Positions 16,061-23,884 of a stretch of DNA of 33,808 nucleotides are shown here, piece after piece. Both the position numbers and the translations under genes were made by a program. The first letter of the stretch is position 1; each line of letters begins with the position of its first letter. Under the pieces are notes generated by a model. That model did not search any database. It was not told the DNA's origin and saw only the letters and a list, made by a program, of their open reading frames with translations. This DNA is from Oscillospiraceae bacterium (GTDB taxonomy: Bacteria; Bacillota_A; Clostridia; Oscillospirales; Oscillospiraceae), in NCBI GenBank assembly GCA_017939025.1, contig JAGBAI010000164.1:1-33808 (forward strand), given 5' to 3'.

Positions 16061-16196
16061 CGATGTATTCCTCCATAAAGAGCGAAAAGCCCATAATTTC
16101 TATTTTCTCATTATAACAGACACATTCTCCTGCGTCAAACCTGTTTCCCGCAGAAAAATCGCAAAAATAGGAAGGAAAAACTGTAAATATCCCACG

Positions 16197-16390
16197 AAAT
16201 TGCAGATTATCGGGTATACGACCCGTAGGGCGGGCATACATGCCCGCCGGACACTCTCGAAACTGAGCAGTTGGTTTTCCGAAAAATGTGACGATTCGAA
16301 ACGATTCTAACGCCCAGTACATTGTAACTGCCCGGCGGGGATATATCCCCGCCCTACGATTGGAAGACTTACAAACCACAACCGCAATTT
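16197..16390. repeat. 194-bp MITE-like element upstream of the nucleoside importer
   Basis: Bounded by AAATTGC (16197-16203) and GCAATTT (16384-16390). Inner arms GTAGGGCGGGCATACATGCC (from 16225) and its inverted partner ending at 16357 (CCCCGCCCTAC) are the same core as in the element at 6968-7153. The left flank, AAATTGCAGATTATCGGG, resembles the one at 4883. No coding sequence is present. About 85 nt between it and the BMP gene promoter show nothing further. Confidence 0.75.
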
Positions 16391-16477
16391 ACATCAGCCA
16401 ACACCATATCAGACTGCACAAGAATTCACCTTGCTAAAGTCTCAATTTGTGGGTTTGTTCAAACTTTTTTCAAATCG

Positions 16478-16506
16478 TTGACATTGGCGAAAGAATATGG
16501 TATGTT
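16478..16506 (+). promoter_or_regulatory. Promoter of the nucleoside importer operon
   Basis: TTGACA (16478-16483), a 17-nt spacer and TATGTT (16501-16506). The transcript would begin near 16513, about 87 nt before the start codon. Confidence 0.75.
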
Positions 16507-16520
16507 TTCTCTGCAAAATG

Positions 16521-16540
16521 GGCGGAAAAACCGCCTTTTT
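16521..16540 (+). terminator. Terminator-like hairpin in the leader of the BMP lipoprotein gene
   Basis: GGCGG, an AAAAA loop, CCGCC and then five T's lie between the promoter and the gene. A second small hairpin follows (CACGG...CCGTG, about 16549-16563). The stem is short (5 bp), so any attenuation would be weak. No known riboswitch class is recognisable. Confidence 0.4.
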
Positions 16541-16599
16541 GATGAAAACACGGGCTATCCGTGCTTCCATATCTCAATTTTTTACAGGAGGAAACAAAC

Positions 16600-17841
16600 A
16601 TGAAAAAGCTCATCGCACTGCTGATGGCTCTGGCAATGGTCGCTTCTCTGGCTGCCTGCGGCGGCAACACTGCTGCTGAGGAGACCAAGGCTGCCGAGGC
16701 TCCCGCTGCTGAGGCCGAGGCTGCAGAAGCTCCCGCCGCTGCTGACTTCAAGGTCGGCGCCATCTACATCAACTCCAAGAACGACACCGCCGGTTACACC
16801 TTCGCTCATCACAACGGCATCACCACCGCTATGAAGGAACTGGGTCTGGATCCCGAGACCGATCTGGTCATTGTGGACGAGGTTCCCGAGGACCGCGAGC
16901 AGGTTCTGGCCGCTGTTGACACCCTGGTTGGCGAAGGCGCCAACATCATCTTCGGCATCTCCTTCGGCTACATCGACGCCATGGAAGAGGCTGCCAACGA
17001 GTACACCGATGTCATCTTCTCCCACGGCACCGGCTACAAGTCCAATGAGACCAACTTCAACAACTATTTCGGCCGCGCTTACCAGGCCCGTTACCTGGCC
17101 GGCATCGCCGCTGGTCTGAAGTCCCTGGAGATCGGCAACAACAACATCGGCTACGTCGCTGCCTACGGCACCGAGTACGCTGAGACCGCTTCCGGCATCA
17201 ACGGCTTCGCTCTGGGTGTCCAGGCTGTGAACCCCGATGCTACCCTGTACGTCAAGAAGCTGGGCGCCTGGGCCGATGAGGTCAACGAGGCTGCCTTCGC
17301 AGAAGAGCTGATCAAGAGCTACAACTGCGGTGTCATCTCCCAGCATTGTGACTCCGCTCAGCCCCAGATCATGGCTGAGAACAACGGTGTCTTCGGCTGC
17401 GGCTACAACTCCGATATGACCCCCGATGCTCCCGCTGCTCACCTGACTGCCGCTATCTGGAACTGGAACGTCTACTACCGCACCGCCATGGAGACTGCCA
17501 TGACCTGCGGCGGCGCTGAGAACTTCGTCACCGCCATGGGCACCCCCGCTTACTACGGCGGCCTGGCTGAGGGCTTCGTTGATGTCTCCCCCCTGTCCGA
17601 CAACTGCGCCGAGGGCACCCAGGCTGTCATCGACGAGGTGAAGGCTCTGATCGTCTCCGGCCAGTGGGATGTCTTCTCCGGCACCAAGCTGGAGATCGTG
17701 GACGGCGTCATCTCCCAGGTGGAGGCTCCTCTGATGGACAATGCCGGCAATGAGATCGTTGCTGCTGGCGGCGCTTCCGTTGAGGATGGCGTCATCACCG
17801 GCACCATGAACTACTATGTTGCAGGTGTCCAGGAAGCTTAA
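16600..17841 (+). CDS. BMP family substrate-binding lipoprotein (nucleoside importer)
   Basis: Extracellular binding protein of a nucleoside-type ABC importer (BmpA/PnrA/NupN family). The 413-residue protein has a lipoprotein signal ending LAAC (Cys20), then a low-complexity Ala/Glu-rich linker (about 22-50) that spaces the binding domain from the membrane. The domain opens with FKVGAIYINSKNDTAGYTFAHHNG and holds the family's VDTLVGEGANIIFGISFGY region and GVISQHCDSAQPQ. The start at 16600 is fixed by AGGAGG. A strong terminator follows the gene, so the lipoprotein is probably made in excess over the downstream ATPase and permeases. Codon bias indicates high expression. The ligand is probably purine nucleosides, but this is inference from the family. 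Confidence 0.88.
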   Translation: MKKLIALLMALAMVASLAACGGNTAAEETKAAEAPAAEAEAAEAPAAADFKVGAIYINSKNDTAGYTFAHHNGITTAMKELGLDPETDLVIVDEVPEDREQVLAAVDTLVGEGANIIFGISFGYIDAMEEAANEYTDVIFSHGTGYKSNETNFNNYFGRAYQARYLAGIAAGLKSLEIGNNNIGYVAAYGTEYAETASGINGFALGVQAVNPDATLYVKKLGAWADEVNEAAFAEELIKSYNCGVISQHCDSAQPQIMAENNGVFGCGYNSDMTPDAPAAHLTAAIWNWNVYYRTAMETAMTCGGAENFVTAMGTPAYYGGLAEGFVDVSPLSDNCAEGTQAVIDEVKALIVSGQWDVFSGTKLEIVDGVISQVEAPLMDNAGNEIVAAGGASVEDGVITGTMNYYVAGVQEA

Positions 17842-17862
17842 TTGATCCCGATAGCACTGCTA

Positions 17863-17895
17863 CCCGGGCCGGCCATCCGGCCGGCCCGGGTTTTT
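17863..17895 (+). terminator. Intra-operon terminator after the lipoprotein gene
   Basis: A perfect 12-bp GC stem (CCCGGGCCGGCC/GGCCGGCCCGGG) with an ATCC loop and five T's. It stands before the ABC ATPase gene and probably sets differential expression within the importer locus. Confidence 0.88.
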
Positions 17896-17904
17896 CAAAG
17901 CTGT

Positions 17905-17960
17905 GAGACAGACAATCACGCCCCTTCCCTGCAACAGGTTGTTCCGTATTTGTCTGTCTC
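17905..17960 (+). promoter_or_regulatory. Second hairpin between the lipoprotein and ATPase genes
   Basis: GAGACAGACAA (17905-17915) is perfectly complementary to TTGTCTGTCTC (17950-17960) around a 34-nt loop. It sits upstream of the AAAAGGAGG site of the ATPase gene and might stabilise the processed downstream mRNA or affect translation. Function is unknown. Confidence 0.5.
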
Positions 17961-17997
17961 ATGTCTTTGAAATAAAAATAAAAAGGAGGAACACTCC

Positions 17998-19578
17998 ATG
18001 CCCCATGAATATGCCATCGAACTGAAGGGCATTACCAAAACCTTCGGCTCCGTGGTTGCTAACAATAACATCAATCTGAATGTCCGGCCCGGTGAGATCC
18101 TGGCACTGCTGGGCGAGAACGGTTCCGGCAAAACGACTCTGATGAACATGCTTTCCGGCATCTACAAGCCCGACGCAGGTTCCATCTTTGTAGATGGCAA
18201 GGAAGTTTCCATCGATTCTCCCGAGGATTCCAAAAAGCTGGGCATTGGCATGGTGCACCAGCATTTTAAGCTGGTGGATGTTTTCTCCGCTGCGGACAAC
18301 ATCTGGATGGGCAGGGACAAGCCCGGCTTCGGTCTGAAGAAGAGCCGCTATGCCGAAATTGAGGAAATGGCGAAGAAGTTCGGCTTTGATCTGGATCCCC
18401 AGAAAAAAGTCTGCAATATGTCCGTTTCCGAAAAGCAGACCCTGGAAATCATCAAGGTTCTCTACTACGGTGCCAAGGTCATCATTCTGGATGAGCCTAC
18501 GGCGGTTCTGACGGTTCAGGAGATCCAGAAGCTCTTCGGCGTTCTGCGCCGGATGAAGGAAGAGGGCCACTCCATCATCATCATCACCCATAAGCTCAAT
18601 GAGGTCATGGATATTTCCGACCGGGTGGCGATTCTGCGGAAGGGCGAATACATCACCACTGTCAATACCAGCGAAACCAATGAGCAGGCGCTGACAGAAT
18701 GGATGGTGGGCCGGAAGATCGATCTGAACATCGACCGTCCCCTGATGGAAACCACCCGTCCCCTGCTGGAGCTGCGGGACGTTTCCATCAAAAATGACGA
18801 GGGTGCCACCGCCATTAAGAATGTGAACTTCTACATCCGCGGCGGTGAGATCCTGGGCGTGGCAGGCATTGCCGGCTGCGGTCAGAAGGAACTGTGCGAA
18901 GCCATCGCAGGTCTGCGGCCCATTGAAAAGGGACAGATGATCCACCAGGGTGAAAATATTGTGGGCTTAAGCCCCAGGGCCATTTTGCAGAAGGGCATCT
19001 CCATGTCCTTCATTCCGGAAGACCGTCTGGGCATGGGCCTTGCCCCCAGCCTGTCCATCACCGACAACATGCTTCTGAAGAACTATTCCGATGCCAGAGG
19101 CCCCTTCGTGAACCGGAAGCGGGGCCGGACGGATGCGGAGGAAGTGATCCGGGATCTGGAAGTGGTAACGCCCTCCACCGAGACCCCGGTACGCCGGCTC
19201 TCCGGCGGCAATGTCCAGAAGGTGCTGCTGGGCCGGGAGATCAAAGCCGGGCCCAATGTCATCGTTACGGCCTACCCCGTCCGTGGCCTGGATATCAATT
19301 CCTCCTACGCCATTTACAACATTCTGAACGAACAGAAGAAGGCCGGTGTCGGCATCCTCTTTGTTGGCGAGGATCTGGACGTGATGCTGGCCCTGTGCGA
19401 TAAGATCCTGGTACTCTGCCACGGCAAGGTCATGGGTGTTGTCCACGCCCACAAGACCACCAAGGAGGAGCTGGGCCTGATGATGACCGGTGCCCTGGAT
19501 CTGACCTATAAGTACGAAAACAAGCCCGCCGGCTTTGCCCGGGACAGCCGCTTCGGTGAGCAGAAGGAGGAGGCTTGA
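17998..19578 (+). CDS. Double-domain ABC ATPase of the nucleoside importer
   Basis: Energises import through two fused nucleotide-binding domains in 526 residues, as in NupO/RbsA-type proteins. Domain 1 has Walker A GENGSGKTT (39-47), a signature in the form MSVSEKQ and Walker B KVIILDEPTAVL. Domain 2 has a weakened P-loop region (AGIAGCGQKE), a good signature LSGGNVQK, and VIVTAYPVRGLDIN where a Walker B aspartate would be expected. One degenerate site is usual for this family. The start follows AAAAGGAGG. The stop overlaps the first permease gene by 4 nt. It belongs with the BMP lipoprotein and the two permeases. Confidence 0.93.
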   Translation: MPHEYAIELKGITKTFGSVVANNNINLNVRPGEILALLGENGSGKTTLMNMLSGIYKPDAGSIFVDGKEVSIDSPEDSKKLGIGMVHQHFKLVDVFSAADNIWMGRDKPGFGLKKSRYAEIEEMAKKFGFDLDPQKKVCNMSVSEKQTLEIIKVLYYGAKVIILDEPTAVLTVQEIQKLFGVLRRMKEEGHSIIIITHKLNEVMDISDRVAILRKGEYITTVNTSETNEQALTEWMVGRKIDLNIDRPLMETTRPLLELRDVSIKNDEGATAIKNVNFYIRGGEILGVAGIAGCGQKELCEAIAGLRPIEKGQMIHQGENIVGLSPRAILQKGISMSFIPEDRLGMGLAPSLSITDNMLLKNYSDARGPFVNRKRGRTDAEEVIRDLEVVTPSTETPVRRLSGGNVQKVLLGREIKAGPNVIVTAYPVRGLDINSSYAIYNILNEQKKAGVGILFVGEDLDVMLALCDKILVLCHGKVMGVVHAHKTTKEELGLMMTGALDLTYKYENKPAGFARDSRFGEQKEEA

Positions 19579-20684
19579 GCATGAAATTTCATATCGTAAA
19601 GCGGGACAATTGTCCCCTCTGGAAAAAGTGCTGCCTGTATTTGGGTGCGGTGCTGCTGGCGCTGCTGCTGGGCGCGCTGCTGCTTACGGGTTTGGGCGTT
19701 GACCCCGTTGCCTACTATACCCGGATGTTCACCATGGGCACCGTGGGCAACAAGATCGCCTATAAGGTCTGGATCAACTATCTGAAAGACTTCGTTCCCC
19801 TGGCCCTGGTGTCCGTGGCGCTAAGCCTGGCCTTTAAGATGCGGTTCTGGAACATCGGCGGTGAGGGCCAGTTTATCCTGGGTGCCATTTCTGCTGCCTT
19901 TGTGGCCTTCCAAATGGGCGGCAGCTATCCCAATGCGGTTGTGCTGCTGATGATGTGCCTGGCAGCCATGCTCGTGGCAGGCCTGTACGGATTGTTCGTC
20001 GCCGCACTGAAGGTTAAATTCGGCACCAATGAAACCCTGCTGACACTGATGCTCAACTATGTTGCCCTGTATGTCCTGATTTATATCAGTGAGGCCAAGG
20101 AAAGCTGGAACTTCTTCCTGGATCCCGATTCCCAGCGGCCTGTGTTCGCCAGCTTTGCCAAAATCGTCTCCTTCCCCGGAATCCCCATGGGAGAAAAGTT
20201 TACGCTGAATGTCTGCGTGATCTTTACGCTGCTCATCGGTATCGCCATCTATGTCTATCTGAAATACACCAAGCAGGGCTATGAGATCAGCGTGGTGGGC
20301 GACAGCGCCGGTACTGCCCGGTATGCGGGTATGAAGGTCAGTAAGATCGTTCTGCGCACCGTATTCCTGTCTGCTGCCCTCATTGGCCTGGCCGCCGCCT
20401 TCAAGGTAGGCACCGCCGGAATTTTGTCCACTGCCATCACGGATGATGTGGGCTGGACGGGCATCATCGTAGCCTGGCTGAGCCAGCTGAATACGGCAGT
20501 AATCTTCGTAGTCTCCGCGCTGATCACCGTGCTGCATTACGGTTCCACCGTAGCGGCAGCCACCTTCTCCCAGGTGGATTCCAGCTTCGCCAACATGCTC
20601 CAGGGTGTGATTTTATTCCTGGTGCTGGCAGCAGATTTCTATACCCGCTTCAAAATCGTGTCTGTGAAGAAAGGAGGCAACTGA
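19575..20684 (+). CDS. Nucleoside ABC importer permease 1 (BPD_transp_2 family)
   Basis: First membrane subunit. Its 369 residues open with a hydrophobic signal-anchor (LYLGAVLLALLLGALLLTGLGV). Family-typical segments follow: MRFWNIGGEGQFILGAISAAFVAF (about 90-113), KFGTNETLLTLMLNYVALYVL and GYEISVVGDSAGTARYAGM, the cytoplasmic coupling loop. Length fits NupP-like permeases. It overlaps the ATPase gene by 4 nt and ends 2 nt before the second permease gene, indicating one translational unit. It should pair with the second permease as a heterodimer. Confidence 0.92.
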   Translation: MSMKFHIVKRDNCPLWKKCCLYLGAVLLALLLGALLLTGLGVDPVAYYTRMFTMGTVGNKIAYKVWINYLKDFVPLALVSVALSLAFKMRFWNIGGEGQFILGAISAAFVAFQMGGSYPNAVVLLMMCLAAMLVAGLYGLFVAALKVKFGTNETLLTLMLNYVALYVLIYISEAKESWNFFLDPDSQRPVFASFAKIVSFPGIPMGEKFTLNVCVIFTLLIGIAIYVYLKYTKQGYEISVVGDSAGTARYAGMKVSKIVLRTVFLSAALIGLAAAFKVGTAGILSTAITDDVGWTGIIVAWLSQLNTAVIFVVSALITVLHYGSTVAAATFSQVDSSFANMLQGVILFLVLAADFYTRFKIVSVKKGGN

Positions 20685-20686
20685 TC

Positions 20687-21685
20687 ATGGAAATGGATAA
20701 ACTTGGCGTTCTGACCTCCTTTATTCACAACATCGTGGTCTACAACATCCCCCTGCTTTACGGCACTGTGGGCGAGATCGTGGTGGAAAAATCCGGCAGT
20801 CTGAATCTGGGCGTGGAGGGCATTATGGCCGTGGGTGCCATCTTCGGCTACATCTTCGGCTGCTATGCCAATTCCCTGGGCGTAGGCATCGCCGTGGCCT
20901 TTCTGGCAGGCGCACTGTGCGGTCTGCTGTTCGCGGTACTGACGGTGTCCCTGCAGGCCAATCAGAACATTACCGGTCTGACCCTGACCACCTTCGGCCT
21001 GGGTGTTTACTTCTTCGTGGGCAACGGTCTGAAAGCTGTGGCATGGCCTGTTATGGGCGATTACGCCAACATCAAAAACGGCTTTGCCGGTCTGCCCATT
21101 CCCGGCCTGTCCCGGATTCCCCTCATCGGCGAGGGCCTGTTCAACCACAACATTCTGGTATATCTGGGCATTGCCATTGCCTTTGTGATGTACTGGTATC
21201 TGAATCACACTACCCCGGGCCTGAAATTGCGGGCAGTGGGCGAAAACCCCGGCTCTGCCGACTCCGTAGGCATCAATGTCACCCGGACGAAGTATCTGCA
21301 CATCTGCCTGGGCTGCGGCATCATGGGCATCGGCGGCTACTACATGGGTCTGAATATGTCCGGTTCCTTCAATTCCTCCTGCTGGATCAACGGCTACGGC
21401 TGGATCGCGGTGGCACTGGTCATTTTTGCCAACTGGAATCCGGCAATGGCAATTGTAGGTACCTTTGTTTTCGGATTCTTTAACACCCTCCGGGTCTCCG
21501 GAAGCTCCCTGGCAGCGGCCTTCCACGGAACCTTGCACTGGCTGGCAGTTATCCCCACCCAGGTGTACCAGGCACTGCCCTTCGTCATTACCGCCATCGT
21601 GCTGATCGGCTCTTCTGTCCGCAGCCGAAAGAACAGCGGCCTGCCCGCCTCCCTGGGCATCAACTACTTCCGGGAAGAGCGGTAA
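20687..21685 (+). CDS. Nucleoside ABC importer permease 2 (BPD_transp_2 family)
   Basis: Second membrane subunit, 332 residues, NupQ-like. It shows LYGTVGEIVVEKSGSLNLGVEGIMAVGA (about 24-51), the family's LNLGvEG signature, then NITGLTLTTFGLG and the loop LKLRAVGENPGSADSVGINVTR. A final AVIPTQVYQALPFVITAIVLIG-like segment closes the protein, in line with the family. The start is set by AAAGGAGG. A bidirectional terminator follows the stop. Confidence 0.92.
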   Translation: MEMDKLGVLTSFIHNIVVYNIPLLYGTVGEIVVEKSGSLNLGVEGIMAVGAIFGYIFGCYANSLGVGIAVAFLAGALCGLLFAVLTVSLQANQNITGLTLTTFGLGVYFFVGNGLKAVAWPVMGDYANIKNGFAGLPIPGLSRIPLIGEGLFNHNILVYLGIAIAFVMYWYLNHTTPGLKLRAVGENPGSADSVGINVTRTKYLHICLGCGIMGIGGYYMGLNMSGSFNSSCWINGYGWIAVALVIFANWNPAMAIVGTFVFGFFNTLRVSGSSLAAAFHGTLHWLAVIPTQVYQALPFVITAIVLIGSSVRSRKNSGLPASLGINYFREER

Positions 21686-21696
21686 TTTCAGAATCA

Positions 21697-21740
21697 AAAT
21701 ACCAAAAGGGCGCGTTTTGCAACGCGCCCTTTTGGTATTT
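21697..21740. terminator. Bidirectional terminator between convergent genes
   Basis: A 20-nt perfect stem (core ACCAAAAGGGCGCGTT) with a TTGC loop and A/T-rich flanks on both sides. It serves the importer operon and overlaps the stop of the minus-strand membrane protein gene. Confidence 0.88.
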
Positions 21741-22590
21741 ATTTGGTTTGCAGCTCCTCCAGGACATCCTTTGCCAGGTCACACATCTCCTGGGAAACGG
21801 CCATGTTCACATCGTGAAGGCTCAGATTGTGGTACTGGCGCAGCCTGTCCAGCTTTTTCCACAGATTAAAATTAATACGGCCGTAGTTTCGCAGAATCTC
21901 CAGCGTCTGCACTACCTGGGGCTTCCCCTTATTTCCGCCGGGGATGAAGCGCATTTTGCTGACCAGCTCGTCCCGGAGGGAGAAGAGATTGGTTTCGATC
22001 TCATTCCAGGCGGCAATGAATTCCTCCATATCACCGCTGTTGGTATCCTCGCTGAGCTTTGCCTTTTTCTGGCTGCTGATCCGCTTGACCTTGTGGGGAT
22101 CCAGAACGCTGATAACAAAATACAAAATCAGATCAAAGGTACAGAAGCACAAAAGCAACGTCTCGTTGACCCAGAACCGGTACACACCCCCGGGCAGCAG
22201 GGTATTGGCACCATACAGGACGATTCCTTCCGCCATAACGATACACACCAGACACATGAGAGAAATGAATCCCGCCATATGGTTATAGCGCAGCAGCAGA
22301 GCCTGGACTGCGTCGTAAAGGCTTTCGTCTGCGTCGGAGGTATCCTTGAACCGGTCGGCAAAGAAAATGTAACCGGTCAGTGTGATACCGTAAAGGCCTG
22401 CCAAAACCTCAGAGCAGGTCGACATAACGCTGCTGACAGCATCGGTGGCATATTCGATCAGCGGGAAGAAGCAGTCCAGGATCACCAGAATCTGCACAAC
22501 CCCCGCCAGACCAGCAAAGATCAGCAGTCCAAACAGGTAAGGATAGCGGTATAATACCTTTTGCATAGCTTTATCTTTTTCTTTGACCAT
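21739..22590 (-). CDS. Hypothetical membrane protein with four predicted helices
   Basis: I do not recognise a family. The 283 residues show hydrophobic segments at about 18-41 (YLFGLLIFAGLAGVVQILVIL), 63-77, 105-127 (MAGFISLMCLVCIVMAEGIVLYG) and 140-162. A charged C-terminal half (about 165-283) follows, probably cytoplasmic and helical. Membrane segments separated by a loop, then a soluble tail, could suit a sensor or channel-like protein, but nothing specific supports this. The start at 22590 follows AGAGGTG. A second ATG lies eight codons later without a better ribosome site. It has its own extended -10 promoter and shares a terminator with the importer operon. Confidence 0.75.
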   Translation of the reverse strand: MVKEKDKAMQKVLYRYPYLFGLLIFAGLAGVVQILVILDCFFPLIEYATDAVSSVMSTCSEVLAGLYGITLTGYIFFADRFKDTSDADESLYDAVQALLLRYNHMAGFISLMCLVCIVMAEGIVLYGANTLLPGGVYRFWVNETLLLCFCTFDLILYFVISVLDPHKVKRISSQKKAKLSEDTNSGDMEEFIAAWNEIETNLFSLRDELVSKMRFIPGGNKGKPQVVQTLEILRNYGRINFNLWKKLDRLRQYHNLSLHDVNMAVSQEMCDLAKDVLEELQTK

Positions 22591-22622
22591 AAGAAATGCA
22601 CCTCTTCGGTATGAATATTGCC

Positions 22623-22651
22623 ATTATAGCATAATCAAAATGGCTTGAAAA
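22623..22651 (-). promoter_or_regulatory. Promoter of the four-helix membrane protein gene
   Basis: On the minus strand TTTTCA (22646-22651), a 17-nt spacer and TATAAT (22623-22628) preceded by TGC, giving an extended -10. Confidence 0.65.
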
Positions 22652-22712
22652 GCGGCTTCCGGTATTTCATGGGATTTCCTGGCGAAGTTCTTTCATCCGG
22701 TATTGCCGCAGG

Positions 22713-23708
22713 TCAGCGCGCAGGGAAAAAGGTGGTGGGAGCGGCATCTGCCTTTTCTGCTTCCAGTTTCTTGAAGTCCCGGGGCGAAATACCGAATTCC
22801 CCTTTGAAGGCCCGGTAAAATGTGGAATAATCGCCGAAACCGGTCTGCTCTGCCACCGCCTCCAGCGTATAATCCATGAGGATCAGCTTCTTGGCTGCAA
22901 TGAGACGCCGCCGGGTCAGAAACTGGTAAAAGGTAACACCCAGCCGCTTGCGGAACAGGCCGCTGACGGTACGGTCACTGACATAAAACAACCTGGCAAT
23001 TTCCGACAAGGTCAGCTTCCGGGCATAATGACTTTCGATATAGGCGATGATCTGATCCAGAATATCTGCTGTTTCTGCCGCCGGGGCGGAAACCGTCTGG
23101 GAAAGATAGGCCCGGCGCAGTTGGGAAACCACCTGCAATGTGTTACCCAGAACGGCGGTCTGCCAGCAGTCCTGTTTTCGTTCCTCTTCCCGCACACCGG
23201 CCCGGATCCAGTCGCAAAGGAAAGCCCAATTCGAATCCGCCGTCCGGATCAGGTCGGTGGGAAGATCTTTTTCATAAGATATGGGAGTAAGACCAAGGAG
23301 CTTCTGAAAGCTGTCCAGAAAGACAGTGCTCAGCCAGATGATGTCCCGTTCATAGGGGATGGTCATATTTTCCGGAAGAATGACGCCGTGGCTGACGCCG
23401 GGGCGGATCATCAGGATATCCCCCTTCTGCAGGGAATACCGGTGTCTGCCCACCAGATACTCCGCGCCGCAATTGCTCCGGCAGCAGAGGATCTCATAAA
23501 AGGCATGGCTGTGCAGGGACATGGCTTCGTAGCTGTAGGTGATATCCCGTTGGGTATTCACATACGGAGAAGACATCTCCATTTTCTGGTAATAATCGTT
23601 GGGCTCCAGCCCTATCTCCTGCATCTTCCGGGTCCATTGTTCCCTATCGGAAGCGTTTTGAAAGGAAGTTTTTCTGCCAAGCAGTCTGTTCAGCTCATCC
23701 TTTGTCAT
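22713..23708 (-). CDS. AraC family transcriptional regulator
   Basis: DNA-binding regulator of 331 residues. The N-terminal half looks like a cupin-type sensor domain (LHSHAFYEILCCRSNCGAEYLVG, then LQKGDILMIRPGVSHG). The C-terminal 100 residues hold the two helix-turn-helix motifs of the AraC/XylS family: LTLSEIARLFYVSDRTVSGLFRKRLG and YTLEAVAEQTGFGDYSTFYRAFKGEFGISPRDF. A longer open frame extends to 23891, but it runs into the divergent gene's leader and has no ribosome site. The ATG at 23708 (MTKDELNRLLG) with AAAGGCGG upstream is preferred. It is transcribed away from the GPH symporter gene, whose expression it probably controls. Confidence 0.88.
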   Translation of the reverse strand: MTKDELNRLLGRKTSFQNASDREQWTRKMQEIGLEPNDYYQKMEMSSPYVNTQRDITYSYEAMSLHSHAFYEILCCRSNCGAEYLVGRHRYSLQKGDILMIRPGVSHGVILPENMTIPYERDIIWLSTVFLDSFQKLLGLTPISYEKDLPTDLIRTADSNWAFLCDWIRAGVREEERKQDCWQTAVLGNTLQVVSQLRRAYLSQTVSAPAAETADILDQIIAYIESHYARKLTLSEIARLFYVSDRTVSGLFRKRLGVTFYQFLTRRRLIAAKKLILMDYTLEAVAEQTGFGDYSTFYRAFKGEFGISPRDFKKLEAEKADAAPTTFFPAR

Positions 23709-23802
23709 ATCCGGCCGCCGCCTTTCTGTCAAAATGGATCCATAATAACTGTATGGTATCACAGGATTTCCGGATTTGCAAGGATTCTTTCGGCATTCGC
23801 AA

Positions 23803-23831
23803 TTAACTTTGCGTTCATAATTTGGTAAACT
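23803..23831 (+). promoter_or_regulatory. Possible promoter of the GPH symporter gene
   Basis: TTAACT (23803-23808), 17 nt and TAAACT (23826-23831). It is weak, as expected for an activator-dependent promoter. TTGC...GCAA half-sites (about 23777-23802) just upstream could be an AraC-type operator, but I cannot define one. Confidence 0.4.
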
Positions 23832-23884
23832 ATTTTTGTTATTTGCAGAAGAAATCTGCGAAAAATTGTAAGGAGGAAACAAAA

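Noticed and set aside
18860..19320. Inactivating mutation in the second half of the double ABC ATPase
   Set aside because: The weakened P-loop and missing Walker B aspartate of the second domain are usual in nucleoside/ribose-type double ATPases.
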